The position numbers were made by a program, and so were the translations under genes. Below the pieces are notes generated by a model. That model was not told where the DNA came from, did not search any database, and saw only the letters and a list, made by a program, of their open reading frames with translations. Of a stretch of DNA of 64,000 nucleotides, positions 47,099-55,816 are shown one piece after another. Every line of letters starts with the position of its first letter. The first letter of the stretch is position 1. The DNA comes from Pseudomonas sp. ANT_H4. GTDB lineage: Bacteria; Pseudomonadota; Gammaproteobacteria; Pseudomonadales; Pseudomonadaceae. The stretch is taken from the NCBI RefSeq assembly GCF_008369295.1, contig NZ_VOBG01000021.1:30091-94090 (forward strand), given 5' to 3'.

Positions 47099-47863
47099 AT
47101 GCTGACCAAGTTATCTGCGTTTAACAGCCATCTCCTGCCCGGCAGGAGCCTGGATGAACAGATGGACAACACCCTCGTATTGGCCCAGCACCTGGGTTTT
47201 GATGCCTTGGTGTACGACTACACACCGGTGCCGATCGACCACGATGGCGCATTGATTACGCCCTCCGTGCTGCAACTGCGCAATACCCCCTCCGACTGGT
47301 ACTCGTTATGGTGCAGTTTGGGGTTCTACCAGATCGATCCGGTGCAACACCTGGCCCTCAATTGCGTGTCGCCGTTCGTCTGGTCCTACGAGGCCAAGGC
47401 TGATACCCCGCTGCAAAAGATCATCAACCGCCGCCACGCACCCGTCTCCTGCTACCTGCACGACCAGCAAATGACCTGCGGCGTCAGCGTTCCGATTCAC
47501 TTGCCCAGGGGCGGCTTCGCCTCGCTGACGGGCCTGCGCACCGGCAAAGCCCGCACGGTATTGCAAGATGCTCGCCAGACCCTGGCGGATTTCAACCTGA
47601 TTACCCATGCCTTGCAGGAAGCGGCCTACCCGTTATTCAGCAAGGAACTACGTTCGTATCCGCATATCCATCTGACCAAGCGCGAGCGTGAATGCTTGAA
47701 GTGGGCCGCCGACGGCCTGACCGCCGCTGAAATTGCCACCCAGTTGAGTCGCTCCCTGGCGGTGGTCACCCTGCACCTGGCCTCGGCCATGCACAAGCTG
47801 GGGGCCAAGAACCGGGTACAAGCGGTGGTCAGGGCCAGCCATTACCGGCTGCTTGACGACTGA
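47099..47863 (+). CDS. pipR: LuxR-type solo regulator of the plant-signal-responsive (PipR/PsoR/OryR) subfamily
   Basis: 254 residues. The N-terminal autoinducer-binding-type domain shows FDALVYDYTPVPIDHDG, SDWYSLWCSLGFYQIDPVQH and CVSPFVWSYEA. The canonical Asp-Pro of AHL receptors is kept (IDPV). The second conserved aromatic (Tyr of W-x3-Y) is Trp here (W-YSL-W), a change known from regulators that sense plant-derived compounds instead of AHLs. The C-terminal GerE HTH is LTKRERECLKWAADGLTAAE through AMHKLGAKNRVQAVVRA. No luxI gene is present. Flanking pip-like hydrolases and a peptide ABC operon give the PipR cluster layout. The ATG at 47099 has GGGAG upstream. Confidence 0.9.
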   Translation: MLTKLSAFNSHLLPGRSLDEQMDNTLVLAQHLGFDALVYDYTPVPIDHDGALITPSVLQLRNTPSDWYSLWCSLGFYQIDPVQHLALNCVSPFVWSYEAKADTPLQKIINRRHAPVSCYLHDQQMTCGVSVPIHLPRGGFASLTGLRTGKARTVLQDARQTLADFNLITHALQEAAYPLFSKELRSYPHIHLTKRERECLKWAADGLTAAEIATQLSRSLAVVTLHLASAMHKLGAKNRVQAVVRASHYRLLDD

Positions 47864-47874
47864 CTCGACGAAAA

Positions 47875-47894
47875 ACCTAGCTATTTTGCTAGTT
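47875..47894. promoter_or_regulatory. lux-box-like inverted repeat upstream of the second pip gene
   Basis: ACCTAGCTATTTTGCTAGTT, centred about 70 bases before the ATG at 47954. Inner arms TAGC/GCTA are perfect. It shares ACCTAGC at its left end with the site at 46999-47018, which supports a common binding protein. Confidence 0.65.
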
Positions 47895-47953
47895 ACTTAA
47901 ATTTACGCTGCCAATTATCGTATGCCTGACCACTTTTCATGGAAGGGCACGAA

Positions 47954-48856
47954 ATGGAATTCATCGAAAAAATCCGCGAAGGCTTTGCTGCCTTTGGCGC
48001 CTACCAGACGTGGTACCGGGTCACCGGCGACCTTGATAGCGGCCTGACACCACTGGTCATCCTCCACGGCGGGCCCGGCTGCACCCATGACTATGTAGAC
48101 GCCTTCAAAGACGTCGCCGCCAGCGGCCACGCGGTTATTCACTATGACCAACTGGGCAACGGCCGTTCTACCCACCTGCCTGACAAAGACCCTTCGTTCT
48201 GGACGATCGGCCTGTTTCTGGAAGAACTGGACAACCTGCTGGACCACCTGCAAATCAGCAACAACTACGCCATTCTCGGGCAGTCATGGGGCGGCATGCT
48301 CGGCAGCGAGCACGCCTTGCTGCAGCCTAAAGGCCTGCGCGCACTGATCGCGGCCAACTCGCCGACGTGCATGCGCACCTGGGTCGCCGAAGCCAATCGT
48401 CTGCGCAAATTATTGCCGGAAGGTGTGCATGAAACTCTGCTCAAGCATGAACAGGCCGGCGCCTATCAGGCCCCGGAATACCTGACGGCCTCGCGGATGT
48501 TCTATGACCAGCATGTCTGCCGGATCAACCCATGGCCGGAAGAAGTGGCGCGCACCTTTACCCAGGTCGACGCTGACCCCACGGTGTATCACGCCATGAG
48601 CGGCCCGACGGAGTTCCATGTGATCGGCACGTTGAAAGACTGGAGCATCATTGGCCGGCTGTCCGGCATCAAGGTGCCGACCCTGGTGATTTCCGGTCGC
48701 CATGATGAAGCCACGCCGCTGGTGGTGAAGCCGTTCCTCGAGGAAATCCCCAATGTGCGCTGGGCATTGTTCGAAGACTCCAGCCATATGCCCCACGTCG
48801 AAGAACGCCAGGCATGTATGGGCACGGTGGTGAAGTTCATGGATGAGGCTTGCTGA
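47954..48856 (+). CDS. pipA: second proline-iminopeptidase-like alpha/beta hydrolase (PipA type)
   Basis: 300 residues. VILHGGPGCTHDYVDAF (oxyanion loop), GQSWGGMLGSEHALLQ (Ser nucleophile near residue 116), ISGRHDEATPL (acid) and EDSSHMPHVEE (His) are all intact. GGAAGGG lies eight bases before the chosen ATG; an ATG five codons earlier is less likely. It resembles the enzyme at 46030-46917 but is clearly diverged, so it is an old paralogue. It lies downstream of pipR and a lux-box-like site. Confidence 0.9.
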   Translation: MEFIEKIREGFAAFGAYQTWYRVTGDLDSGLTPLVILHGGPGCTHDYVDAFKDVAASGHAVIHYDQLGNGRSTHLPDKDPSFWTIGLFLEELDNLLDHLQISNNYAILGQSWGGMLGSEHALLQPKGLRALIAANSPTCMRTWVAEANRLRKLLPEGVHETLLKHEQAGAYQAPEYLTASRMFYDQHVCRINPWPEEVARTFTQVDADPTVYHAMSGPTEFHVIGTLKDWSIIGRLSGIKVPTLVISGRHDEATPLVVKPFLEEIPNVRWALFEDSSHMPHVEERQACMGTVVKFMDEAC

Positions 48857-48865
48857 TAGATAAGG

Positions 48866-48888
48866 TCGTTCCCACAGCGTGGGAACGA
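48866..48888. terminator. hairpin between convergent pip and nucleobase permease genes
   Basis: TCGTTCCCAC-AGC-GTGGGAACGA, a perfect 10-base stem in the 40-base gap between convergent genes. This GTTCCCAC/GTGGGAAC form is a frequent intergenic palindrome in fluorescent pseudomonads. Probably a bidirectional terminator. Confidence 0.7.
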
Positions 48889-48896
48889 TCCTATGA

Positions 48897-50408
48897 CTAC
48901 ACCTCGCTGGTTTCAGCCCTACCCTGCACCGCCGCCCTCTTCGGCACCTCTGCCAGCAATGGAATCTCATTGCCTTCTGCATCAAACAGTTTGCCCCCGC
49001 AGAAGTAATCCCCCTCACGCAACGCCGCCACATCCTGGAAATACAGGCTGCGCTCGGTGCCAGCGACGAACACCGACTGTTGATCGGAATTGCCCGCCGT
49101 GAAGTGGTTGAACGCCAGGTTCAGCAGGATCGCCATGATCGCCGACGAGCTGATCCCCGAATGAAAAATGGTGGCAAACCAACTCGGGAAATGGTCATAA
49201 AAGCTCGGCGCTGCGATAGGAATCATGCCGAAACCGATGGAAGTGGCGACGATGATCAGGTTCATATTGTTGCGGTAGTCAACCTTGGACAACGTGCGAA
49301 TACCACTGGCCGCCACGGTTCCGAACAACACAATCCCCGCACCGCCCAACACGGAGGTGGGCACCGCTGCGATGACCCGTCCCATAAACGGCAGTAGGCC
49401 GAGAATCACCAGGAACAGGCCGCCGGTGGCCACTACGTAGCGGCTTTTGACCCCGGTCACCGCCACCAGGCCGACGTTTTGCGCGAACGCACTTTGGGTG
49501 AACGAACCGAAGATCGGCGCAAACATGCTCGATAGCATATCGGCACGCAGGCCGTTGCCCAAGCGCTTGGAGTCAACCTTGGTGTCGATGATCTCACCTA
49601 CCGCCAAGATATCAGCCGAGGTTTCCACCAGGGTCACCATGACCACGATGCACATGGAAATGATCGCCGCTAGGTGAAAGGTTGGCATGCCGAAATGGAA
49701 TGGCGTGGGAAAGCCGAACATCGCACCCTGGGTCACGCTGGAGAAGTCAGCCATGCCGAGGAACACCGCAATCAGCGTACCAATCACCATCGCCAGCAGG
49801 ATCGACAGCCGTGAAATGGTCGCGCTGCCGATCTTGCTCAGCAACAGCACCAGGGCCAGGGTAATCGCCGCCAGGCCAATGTTCGACATGCTGCCGAAGT
49901 CTTCGGCGCGGCTGTTGCCGCCCATGGCCCAGCGCGCGGCGACAGGCATCAGGGTCAGGCCGATGGTGGTGATGACGATACCGGTCACCAGGGGTGGGAA
50001 GAACTTGGTTATTCGCGAGAATATCGGCGTAATCAACAAGCCGATCAACGAGGCGGCCATCACCGCGCCAAGGATCGCCGGCACACCACCTGCTCCCTCG
50101 CTGCTGACAATCGCCACCATGGTTGCAACGCCAGCAAACGACACCCCTTGCACCAGCGGTAACTGACAGCCAAAGAACGGCAGACCCAGGGTTTGCAGCA
50201 AGGTGGCCAGGCCGCCGGCAAACAACGAAGCGGCGATCAACAGGCCAATATCGGCCGGCGACAAACCGGCCGCCTGACCGACGATCAACGGCACGGCAAC
50301 GATGCCGCCGTACATGGTGAGCACATGCTGCAGGCCGTAAGCCATGTTGGCAGCGACGCCGAGATTCTCATCTTCTGGCCGTTGCGGTGACGCCTTCGGG
50401 ATAGTCAT
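48897..50408 (-). CDS. NCS2-family nucleobase (urate/xanthine/uracil) permease
   Basis: 503 residues from the ATG at 50408, about 14 membrane helices. NCS2 marks: MAYGLQHVLTMYGGIVAVPL near the N terminus, GCQLPLVQGVSF (substrate-site region), VETSADILAVGEIID near residue 280 and the signature SAFAQNVGLVAVTGVKSRYV near 320. It imports a purine or uracil with protons or sodium. The C-terminal 75 residues form a hydrophilic tail with a folded look. Divergent from a Tsx-like outer-membrane channel, which suggests a two-membrane uptake route. Confidence 0.9.
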   Translation of the reverse strand: MTIPKASPQRPEDENLGVAANMAYGLQHVLTMYGGIVAVPLIVGQAAGLSPADIGLLIAASLFAGGLATLLQTLGLPFFGCQLPLVQGVSFAGVATMVAIVSSEGAGGVPAILGAVMAASLIGLLITPIFSRITKFFPPLVTGIVITTIGLTLMPVAARWAMGGNSRAEDFGSMSNIGLAAITLALVLLLSKIGSATISRLSILLAMVIGTLIAVFLGMADFSSVTQGAMFGFPTPFHFGMPTFHLAAIISMCIVVMVTLVETSADILAVGEIIDTKVDSKRLGNGLRADMLSSMFAPIFGSFTQSAFAQNVGLVAVTGVKSRYVVATGGLFLVILGLLPFMGRVIAAVPTSVLGGAGIVLFGTVAASGIRTLSKVDYRNNMNLIIVATSIGFGMIPIAAPSFYDHFPSWFATIFHSGISSSAIMAILLNLAFNHFTAGNSDQQSVFVAGTERSLYFQDVAALREGDYFCGGKLFDAEGNEIPLLAEVPKRAAVQGRAETSEV

Positions 50409-50474
50409 GGTGAGGGTTCTCTGTTTTTGTTGTGCGCCCACTGTATGCAATACGAAGACTATATGTCCATACGG

Positions 50475-50484
50475 TTGTATACAA
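50475..50484. promoter_or_regulatory. perfect palindrome TTGTATACAA in the permease/Tsx divergent region
   Basis: TTGTATACAA lies 67 bases upstream of the permease start and 84 bases before the Tsx-like start. A degenerate copy (TGTATGCAATAC, 50442-50453) lies nearer the permease. Sites of this form are typical of GntR/FadR-type regulators; none is encoded nearby. Confidence 0.5.
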
Positions 50485-50567
50485 TCAATCGGACAAGTTA
50501 CCCTCCGCTGGCGTTACAAAAATACGATTCGGCCGCTATGAGCCAAAACGCCAAAGGAATTAAAACA

Positions 50568-51401
50568 ATGAAAAAGGCACTGCACGGCGCAACCGTATTA
50601 CTGACACTCTTCGGCGGCGGGGAGGCTGTCGCGGTGGAATGGATGAACAACAGCGTGGGATTTCGCTACGGCCAGCAGTTCACCAACCCGAATAACCCCG
50701 ATGATTTCAGCAAGCGCATCTACAGCTTCACCCACGCCAGCGGCTATCAGTACGGCAGCAACTACCTGAACCTCGATGTGTTCCTTTCTGACAGCAGTGA
50801 CCCGCGCAAGGGCACCGATCACGGTGGCAGCGAAGTCTATGCCGTCTACCGCCACCAACTGTATGCCTCACGGGTGTTCGACGTGCCGCTGGGAACCGGT
50901 GTGATCAAAGACTACGCCCTGACCCTGGGCTTCGACGCCAACCGCAACAACAACCTGGCGTCGGCGAAAAAGCGCGCCCTGGTGGTTGGCCCGACCTTGA
51001 AGTTCAACACCGTCGGCGTGCTGGATCTGAGCCTGATGTACTACAAGGAAAAGAACCATTCCGGCATCCCGGGAGCGAAAGATCCGAACCACACTTTCGA
51101 CGACACCTACATGCTCAACCTGACCTGGCTACGCCCTTTCGAGATTGGCAATCACGGGGCAAAGTTTCAGGGCTTCATCAATCATGTCGGGGAAAAGGGT
51201 GACGACTTCCATGGCCGTAACACCGCGCCGGAAACCCTGATGCGCACCGCGCTGATGGTGGCGGTGCGGTCGGGAAAAAGCGTCAAGCCGAACCTGTACC
51301 TGGGGGTGGGCTACGAGTACTGGCATAACAAGTTCGGCGTGGATGGCGGACGGGGCAGCCGCACATCAACGCCAACGGTGAATATGGAAGTGACGTTTTA
51401 G
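50568..51401 (+). CDS. Tsx-like nucleoside-specific outer-membrane channel
   Basis: 277 residues. Signal peptide MKKALHGATVLLTLFGGGEA (cleavage near VAVEW). The barrel has alternating aromatic strands, with the Tsx-type start EWMNNSVGFRYGQQFTNPNN, DVFLSDSSDPRKGTDHGGSE and a C-terminal aromatic strand PTVNMEVTF ending in Phe, as outer-membrane proteins do. AAAGGA precedes the ATG. Its stop codon overlaps that of the convergent punC gene. It probably admits nucleosides or nucleobases for the divergent permease. Confidence 0.88.
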   Translation: MKKALHGATVLLTLFGGGEAVAVEWMNNSVGFRYGQQFTNPNNPDDFSKRIYSFTHASGYQYGSNYLNLDVFLSDSSDPRKGTDHGGSEVYAVYRHQLYASRVFDVPLGTGVIKDYALTLGFDANRNNNLASAKKRALVVGPTLKFNTVGVLDLSLMYYKEKNHSGIPGAKDPNHTFDDTYMLNLTWLRPFEIGNHGAKFQGFINHVGEKGDDFHGRNTAPETLMRTALMVAVRSGKSVKPNLYLGVGYEYWHNKFGVDGGRGSRTSTPTVNMEVTF

Positions 51402-52591
51402 GGTGTTCGAACCAGATCGGCATCGGAATTATCAACCCTGGGCCGCGCCAACCAATAGCCCAATACGGCCAACGGCGCGGTCGCCAGCATGACGATTGCG
51501 GTGATCAACAACGGCTGCTCGATCATCGACGACACCAATAGGCTACTGACGAAACACAGCCCCAATTGCAAGGTGTTCTGCAACGCTGCGGCCTTGCCGG
51601 AGTTTTCCGCAAAGGGCATCAGCGCATTCGCCACGACAATCGGGTAGCTGGCGCCATTAACCAGCGCCATCAGGCAGAACGGGATCAGCAAGGTGGTGAG
51701 GGTCGGCACTGTCAATGTCGCCACCAGATACAACGCCACCATGCTGATGCAGTACGCAACCAGCAACCATGGCAACAAGGTCCTGCCCTCGAAACGCTGC
51801 AAGGCGCTGCGGCAACTGTAGCCACCAATGAGAAACGCCAGGGTCGGCAACACGTAGCTCAAACCGATGTCATTGGGGCTATAGCCCATGTCACCCAGAA
51901 TGAACGGTGATGCGGTAAGCCAGGCGAAGAAACTGGCCGAGCACGCGGCAAAGATCATTACGTTGCCACTGAACACCCGTGACTTGAGCAATTGTCCGTA
52001 ACCGAGCTTGGATTGTTCGCCATCGGCGGTCAGGCGTTTCGGCACAGTTTTGAGGCATAACGTTGGCAACAGCAGCAATAGCGACACGCCCAGCAACACG
52101 GCGAAGATCGCCTGCCAGCCCCAGTGATTCAACACCAGCGCACCCAACAGCGGTGCCAGGGCTGGTGACAGGGACATCAGCGGCATGATGCTGGCAAATA
52201 CCCGATGAGCCTTGTCTGCCGGGTAGCGGTCGATTACCAGGGCTTGCCAGCTGACGGCGGCGGAACACACGCCTATTGCCTGGATAAAGCGCAGCGCCCA
52301 CAACTGGGTCGTGGTCTCGACCCAGAACATGCCCAGGCAACCGAGCACAAACAGGCTAAGGCCGGTGAGCAGGACCGGCTTGCGCCCGATACGGTCGGAA
52401 AGCGGTCCCCACAACAACTGCCCAACGGCAAAGCCTGCGAGGAAGATGCTCAGGCTGGCGCCCACGGCACCGGCGGATATTTGCAACTGGGCGCCCATGG
52501 CGCCGAAGGAGGGTAAGTACATGTCCATGGCCAGATAGCCGAGCATGCTCAGCCCCGCCAGGTACCAGGTGAAACCAAAAGAATTTTTCAT
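51398..52591 (-). CDS. punC: MFS purine-nucleoside transporter, PunC (YdhC) type
   Basis: 397 residues, 12 membrane helices, Bcr/CflA-like branch: LGYLAMDMYLPSFGAMGAQL near the N terminus, GQLLWGPLSDRIGRKPVLLT (motif A) near 58 and SLSPALAPLLGALVLNHWGW (motif C) near 135. E. coli PunC imports purine nucleosides and is controlled by PunR. The divergent LysR gene here is a clear PunR homologue, which supports the assignment. It converges on the Tsx-like gene with overlapping stops (51398-51401). Confidence 0.85.
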   Translation of the reverse strand: MKNSFGFTWYLAGLSMLGYLAMDMYLPSFGAMGAQLQISAGAVGASLSIFLAGFAVGQLLWGPLSDRIGRKPVLLTGLSLFVLGCLGMFWVETTTQLWALRFIQAIGVCSAAVSWQALVIDRYPADKAHRVFASIMPLMSLSPALAPLLGALVLNHWGWQAIFAVLLGVSLLLLLPTLCLKTVPKRLTADGEQSKLGYGQLLKSRVFSGNVMIFAACSASFFAWLTASPFILGDMGYSPNDIGLSYVLPTLAFLIGGYSCRSALQRFEGRTLLPWLLVAYCISMVALYLVATLTVPTLTTLLIPFCLMALVNGASYPIVVANALMPFAENSGKAAALQNTLQLGLCFVSSLLVSSMIEQPLLITAIVMLATAPLAVLGYWLARPRVDNSDADLVRTP

Positions 52592-52713
52592 TGAAGCCTT
52601 GCTTAACCTGCCATCAAACTATTTGCTGACTAGCCCCCATTATGAAGCTGACAGTTTCCCTGTGAAGCGATAATAATTGGACATTCTTATCAATATTTTT
52701 GAAGGCAACTGCC

Positions 52714-53628
52714 ATGTGGTCCGAATACTCCCTGGATGTCGTCGATGCGGTAGCCCGTCACGGCAGTTTCAGCGCCGCCGCCCAGGAACTGCATCGCGTG
52801 CCGTCCGCCATCAGTTACACCGTACGGCAGCTAGAGGAGTGGCTGGCGGTTCCGTTGTTCGTCCGCCGTCATCGAGATGTGGAGCTCACGCCGGCCGGCA
52901 AGCTGTTTGTTGATGAAGCCCGCAGCGTGATGAAAAAAATGCTCGGCACTCGCAGGCTATGCCAGCAGGTGGCCAACGGCTGGAGCGGACAACTGAAAGT
53001 GGCGGTGGATTCCATCGTCAAACAGCAGCGCTGCCGGCAACTGGTGCTGGATTTCTATCGCCAGTTTCCGGACGTGGAGTTGCTGCTGGAGTACGAGGTG
53101 TACAACGGCGTGTGGGACGCCCTCGCGGACGACCGTACCGACATCGTGATTGGCGCCACCAGCGCAGTGCCGGTGGCCAGCCATTTCACCTTTCGCGACA
53201 TGGGGCTGTTGAATTGGCTCTGCGTGGTCAGCGCCCACCATCCGCTGGCGCAGGTGCAAGGCCTGCTCAGTGACGACCAATTAAGGCCCTTCGCATCGCT
53301 GTGCATGACCGATACCTCGCGCAACCTGCCCAAGCGCGATACCTGGACCCTGGATAACCAGCGGCGTTTAGTCGTACCCAACTGGGCATCCGCCATGGAT
53401 TGCCTGCGCGATGGCCTGTGCGTCGGCATGGTGCCGGAACACCTGGCGCGACCGTTGATCGAGCGCGGTGAACTGGCAGCCCTGCAACTGTCCCGGCCCT
53501 TCCCCGCCAGCCCGTCCTGCGTGGCCTGGGCACAGAACAAGTTTTCCCCGGCCATGGCCTGGTTGCTGGGGTACCTGGGGGACACCGATACGATGAATCA
53601 GGAGTGGTTGAATGGCGATGATCTATAG
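52714..53628 (+). CDS. punR: LysR-family regulator, PunR (YdhB) type
   Basis: 304 residues from MWSEYSLDVVDAVARHGSFS. The HTH AAAQELHRVPSAISYTVRQL and the segments EEWLAVPLFVRRHRDVELTP and YNGVWDALADDRTDIVIGAT match my recollection of E. coli PunR along its length. PunR activates punC in response to purines such as adenosine. The start five codons upstream is less family-like. Divergent from punC with 122 bases between starts. Confidence 0.88.
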   Translation: MWSEYSLDVVDAVARHGSFSAAAQELHRVPSAISYTVRQLEEWLAVPLFVRRHRDVELTPAGKLFVDEARSVMKKMLGTRRLCQQVANGWSGQLKVAVDSIVKQQRCRQLVLDFYRQFPDVELLLEYEVYNGVWDALADDRTDIVIGATSAVPVASHFTFRDMGLLNWLCVVSAHHPLAQVQGLLSDDQLRPFASLCMTDTSRNLPKRDTWTLDNQRRLVVPNWASAMDCLRDGLCVGMVPEHLARPLIERGELAALQLSRPFPASPSCVAWAQNKFSPAMAWLLGYLGDTDTMNQEWLNGDDL

Positions 53629-53637
53629 GCTCTCCTC

Positions 53638-54807
53638 TCAGGCCAAGCAACGGGAAAGGGTGCGCACAATCATATCCACTTCTTTAGCATCAATGGTCAA
53701 CGGCGGCAGTAAACGGATGATCTTGCCCCGCGTCACATTGATCAGCAGGCCATGCTCGCGCGCGGCGATCAGCGCCAGGTCACGATAAGGACGGGCCAAC
53801 TCGATACCGATCATCAAGCCCTGCCCCCGAATCGCCAGCACGTGGGGATGCTCACTCAACTCCACCCGCAATCGCGCCAGCAGCCGCTCGCCCTGGAGCG
53901 CTGCGTTCTCCAGCAAGCCCTGCTCTTCAATAATATCCAGCACTGTGCAACCGACGCGACAAGCCAGCGGGTTACCGCCAAAGGTACTGCCGTGACTACC
54001 GGGAGTGAACAACTGCGCCACGGCCTTGCGCGCCAGGCAGGCACCAATCGGGATACCGTTGCCCAGGCCTTTGGCCAGGGTCATGACGTCCGGGACAATG
54101 CCCTCATGCTGGAAGGCGAACCACTGGCCGGTACGACCAATTCCGGTCTGGATCTCATCGAGCATCAACAACCAACCTTGCCGGGTGCAGTGATCCCGCA
54201 GGGCTTTCAGGTAGCCGGGGGGAGCCAGTTGGACGCCGCTTTCGCCCTGGATCGGCTCCAGCAATACCGCAACGATGCGCGCGCCAAACGCCTGAGTCAC
54301 CGCCTCCAGGGCGGCCAGATCGCCGAAGCCAACCTTGATAAAGTCCCCCGGCAAACGCTGGAACCCCAACCGCACCGACGGCCCGTCACTGGCAGACATC
54401 GTGCCCAGGGTACGGCCGTGAAAGGCGTTGTCCATGACGACCACCAGCGGCTGCTCAATGCCTTTTTTCCAGCCATACAACCGCGCCAATTTCAACGCCG
54501 TCTCATTGGCCTCCGCGCCGGAGTTATTGAAGAACGCCTGATCCAGGCCCGATAGCGTGCTCAACCGCTGAGCCAGGCGCTGCTGCCAGTCGATGCTGTA
54601 GAGGTTGGAGGTATGCAACAGCAACCCTGCCTGCTCGGTGATTGCCGCCACCAGCCGCGGATGGGAATGGCCGACATTGGTCACCGCTACACCGGCCACC
54701 GCGTCCAGGTATTCACGCCCCTGTTGGTCCCACAGGCGAGTACCCAGGCCGCGGATGAAGCTTAAATCCAAGGGTTGATAGGTGGTCATCAGGCAGGCGG
54801 CGGTCAT
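53638..54807 (-). CDS. class III (ArgD-like) PLP aminotransferase
   Basis: 389 residues. PLP-binding marks: NNSGAEANETALKLARL near residue 95, FHGRTLGTMSASD near 130, LLEPIQGESGV near 180, MLDEIQTGIGRTGQWFAFQ (Asp of PLP ring) near 214 and the Schiff-base Lys in TLAKGLGNGIPIGA near 242. This is the acetylornithine/succinylornithine aminotransferase group. The main argD of the genome is probably elsewhere, so a catabolic role is possible. It is divergent from a LysR gene and convergent with punR 9 bases away. Confidence 0.88.
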   Translation of the reverse strand: MTAACLMTTYQPLDLSFIRGLGTRLWDQQGREYLDAVAGVAVTNVGHSHPRLVAAITEQAGLLLHTSNLYSIDWQQRLAQRLSTLSGLDQAFFNNSGAEANETALKLARLYGWKKGIEQPLVVVMDNAFHGRTLGTMSASDGPSVRLGFQRLPGDFIKVGFGDLAALEAVTQAFGARIVAVLLEPIQGESGVQLAPPGYLKALRDHCTRQGWLLMLDEIQTGIGRTGQWFAFQHEGIVPDVMTLAKGLGNGIPIGACLARKAVAQLFTPGSHGSTFGGNPLACRVGCTVLDIIEEQGLLENAALQGERLLARLRVELSEHPHVLAIRGQGLMIGIELARPYRDLALIAAREHGLLINVTRGKIIRLLPPLTIDAKEVDMIVRTLSRCLA

Positions 54808-54910
54808 GGCATCAGGCTCCAGTGCTTCGTAGTGATGGCTACAGTATCGTTAGCCACCAGAGCTGGATAAACTGCGAATATCTGCGATCACTTTAAATCA
54901 AGGCTTGATA

Positions 54911-55816
54911 ATGGATCTGTTCCAGGCAATGACGGTGTACGTCAAGGTAGTGGAAAGCGGCAGCATGACAGCGGCAGCGCAGTCGTGTGGGATGTCCACC
55001 ACCATGGTCGGCAATCACCTGCGCGCCCTGGAACAGCGCCTTGGTGTCAGCCTGCTCAAGCGCACCACCCGTAAACAGAGCCTGACAGAATTCGGCGGAC
55101 TCTATTATCAGCGCTGTTTGGAAGTGCTGGGCCTGGTGGCCGACTCCGAACAACTGGCCGAGCAGATTCACAGTGAAGCCCCCAAGGGCCTGTTGCGGAT
55201 CACCGCCCCGCCTGCGTTCGGCGCCGAGCGCCTGGCACCGGCGCTGAGCGAGTTTTCCCGGCGTTATCCGCAGATCCAGTTATATGTGGTGTTGAGCAAC
55301 CAGTCGATGGACCTGATCGACAGCGGTTTCGATGCAGCGATCCGCCTCGGTGAATTGCAGCCCTCCAGCCTGATCGCTCGGCCGTTGCAGAACTACACCA
55401 TGACCCTGTGCGCCTCACCAGGTTACCTGGCGCGCCGGGGTACTCCGCACACTGCGCAGGATTTGCAACAGCATGATTGCTTGGCATTTGCCTACCCCTC
55501 GACCGACGATTGGCGCAACGCCGACAAACAATGGCGCCTGCACGGCCCAGAGGGAGAAATCGAAATCGCCGTGTCCGGCCCCATGACCGTCAACAGTTCC
55601 CAGGCCTTGCACCGCGCGGCAGTAGAAGGCATGGGTATCGTCATGCTGCCCGACGCCCTGGTCGACCCTGACCTGAGGGCGGGCAAACTGATTGCGTTAC
55701 TGCCAGGCTATCAGCCGCCCTTCCGGCCGATGCATCTGCTGTACGCCCAGGACCGCTATCGCCTGCCCAAGCTGCGGGCCTTCGTCGACTTCGTGATGGA
55801 GCTGTGGGCGCGCTAG
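54911..55816 (+). CDS. LysR-family regulator
   Basis: 301 residues. HTH: MDLFQAMTVYVKVVESGSMT and GMSTTMVGNHLRALEQRLGV; effector domain with LLRITAPPAFGAERLAPALS and LYVVLSNQSMDLIDSGFDAA. CrgA-like group. The ATG at 54911 is preferred to a TTG two codons earlier. Divergent from the ArgD-like aminotransferase, its possible target. Its stop overlaps that of the convergent HAD gene. Confidence 0.9.
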   Translation: MDLFQAMTVYVKVVESGSMTAAAQSCGMSTTMVGNHLRALEQRLGVSLLKRTTRKQSLTEFGGLYYQRCLEVLGLVADSEQLAEQIHSEAPKGLLRITAPPAFGAERLAPALSEFSRRYPQIQLYVVLSNQSMDLIDSGFDAAIRLGELQPSSLIARPLQNYTMTLCASPGYLARRGTPHTAQDLQQHDCLAFAYPSTDDWRNADKQWRLHGPEGEIEIAVSGPMTVNSSQALHRAAVEGMGIVMLPDALVDPDLRAGKLIALLPGYQPPFRPMHLLYAQDRYRLPKLRAFVDFVMELWAR

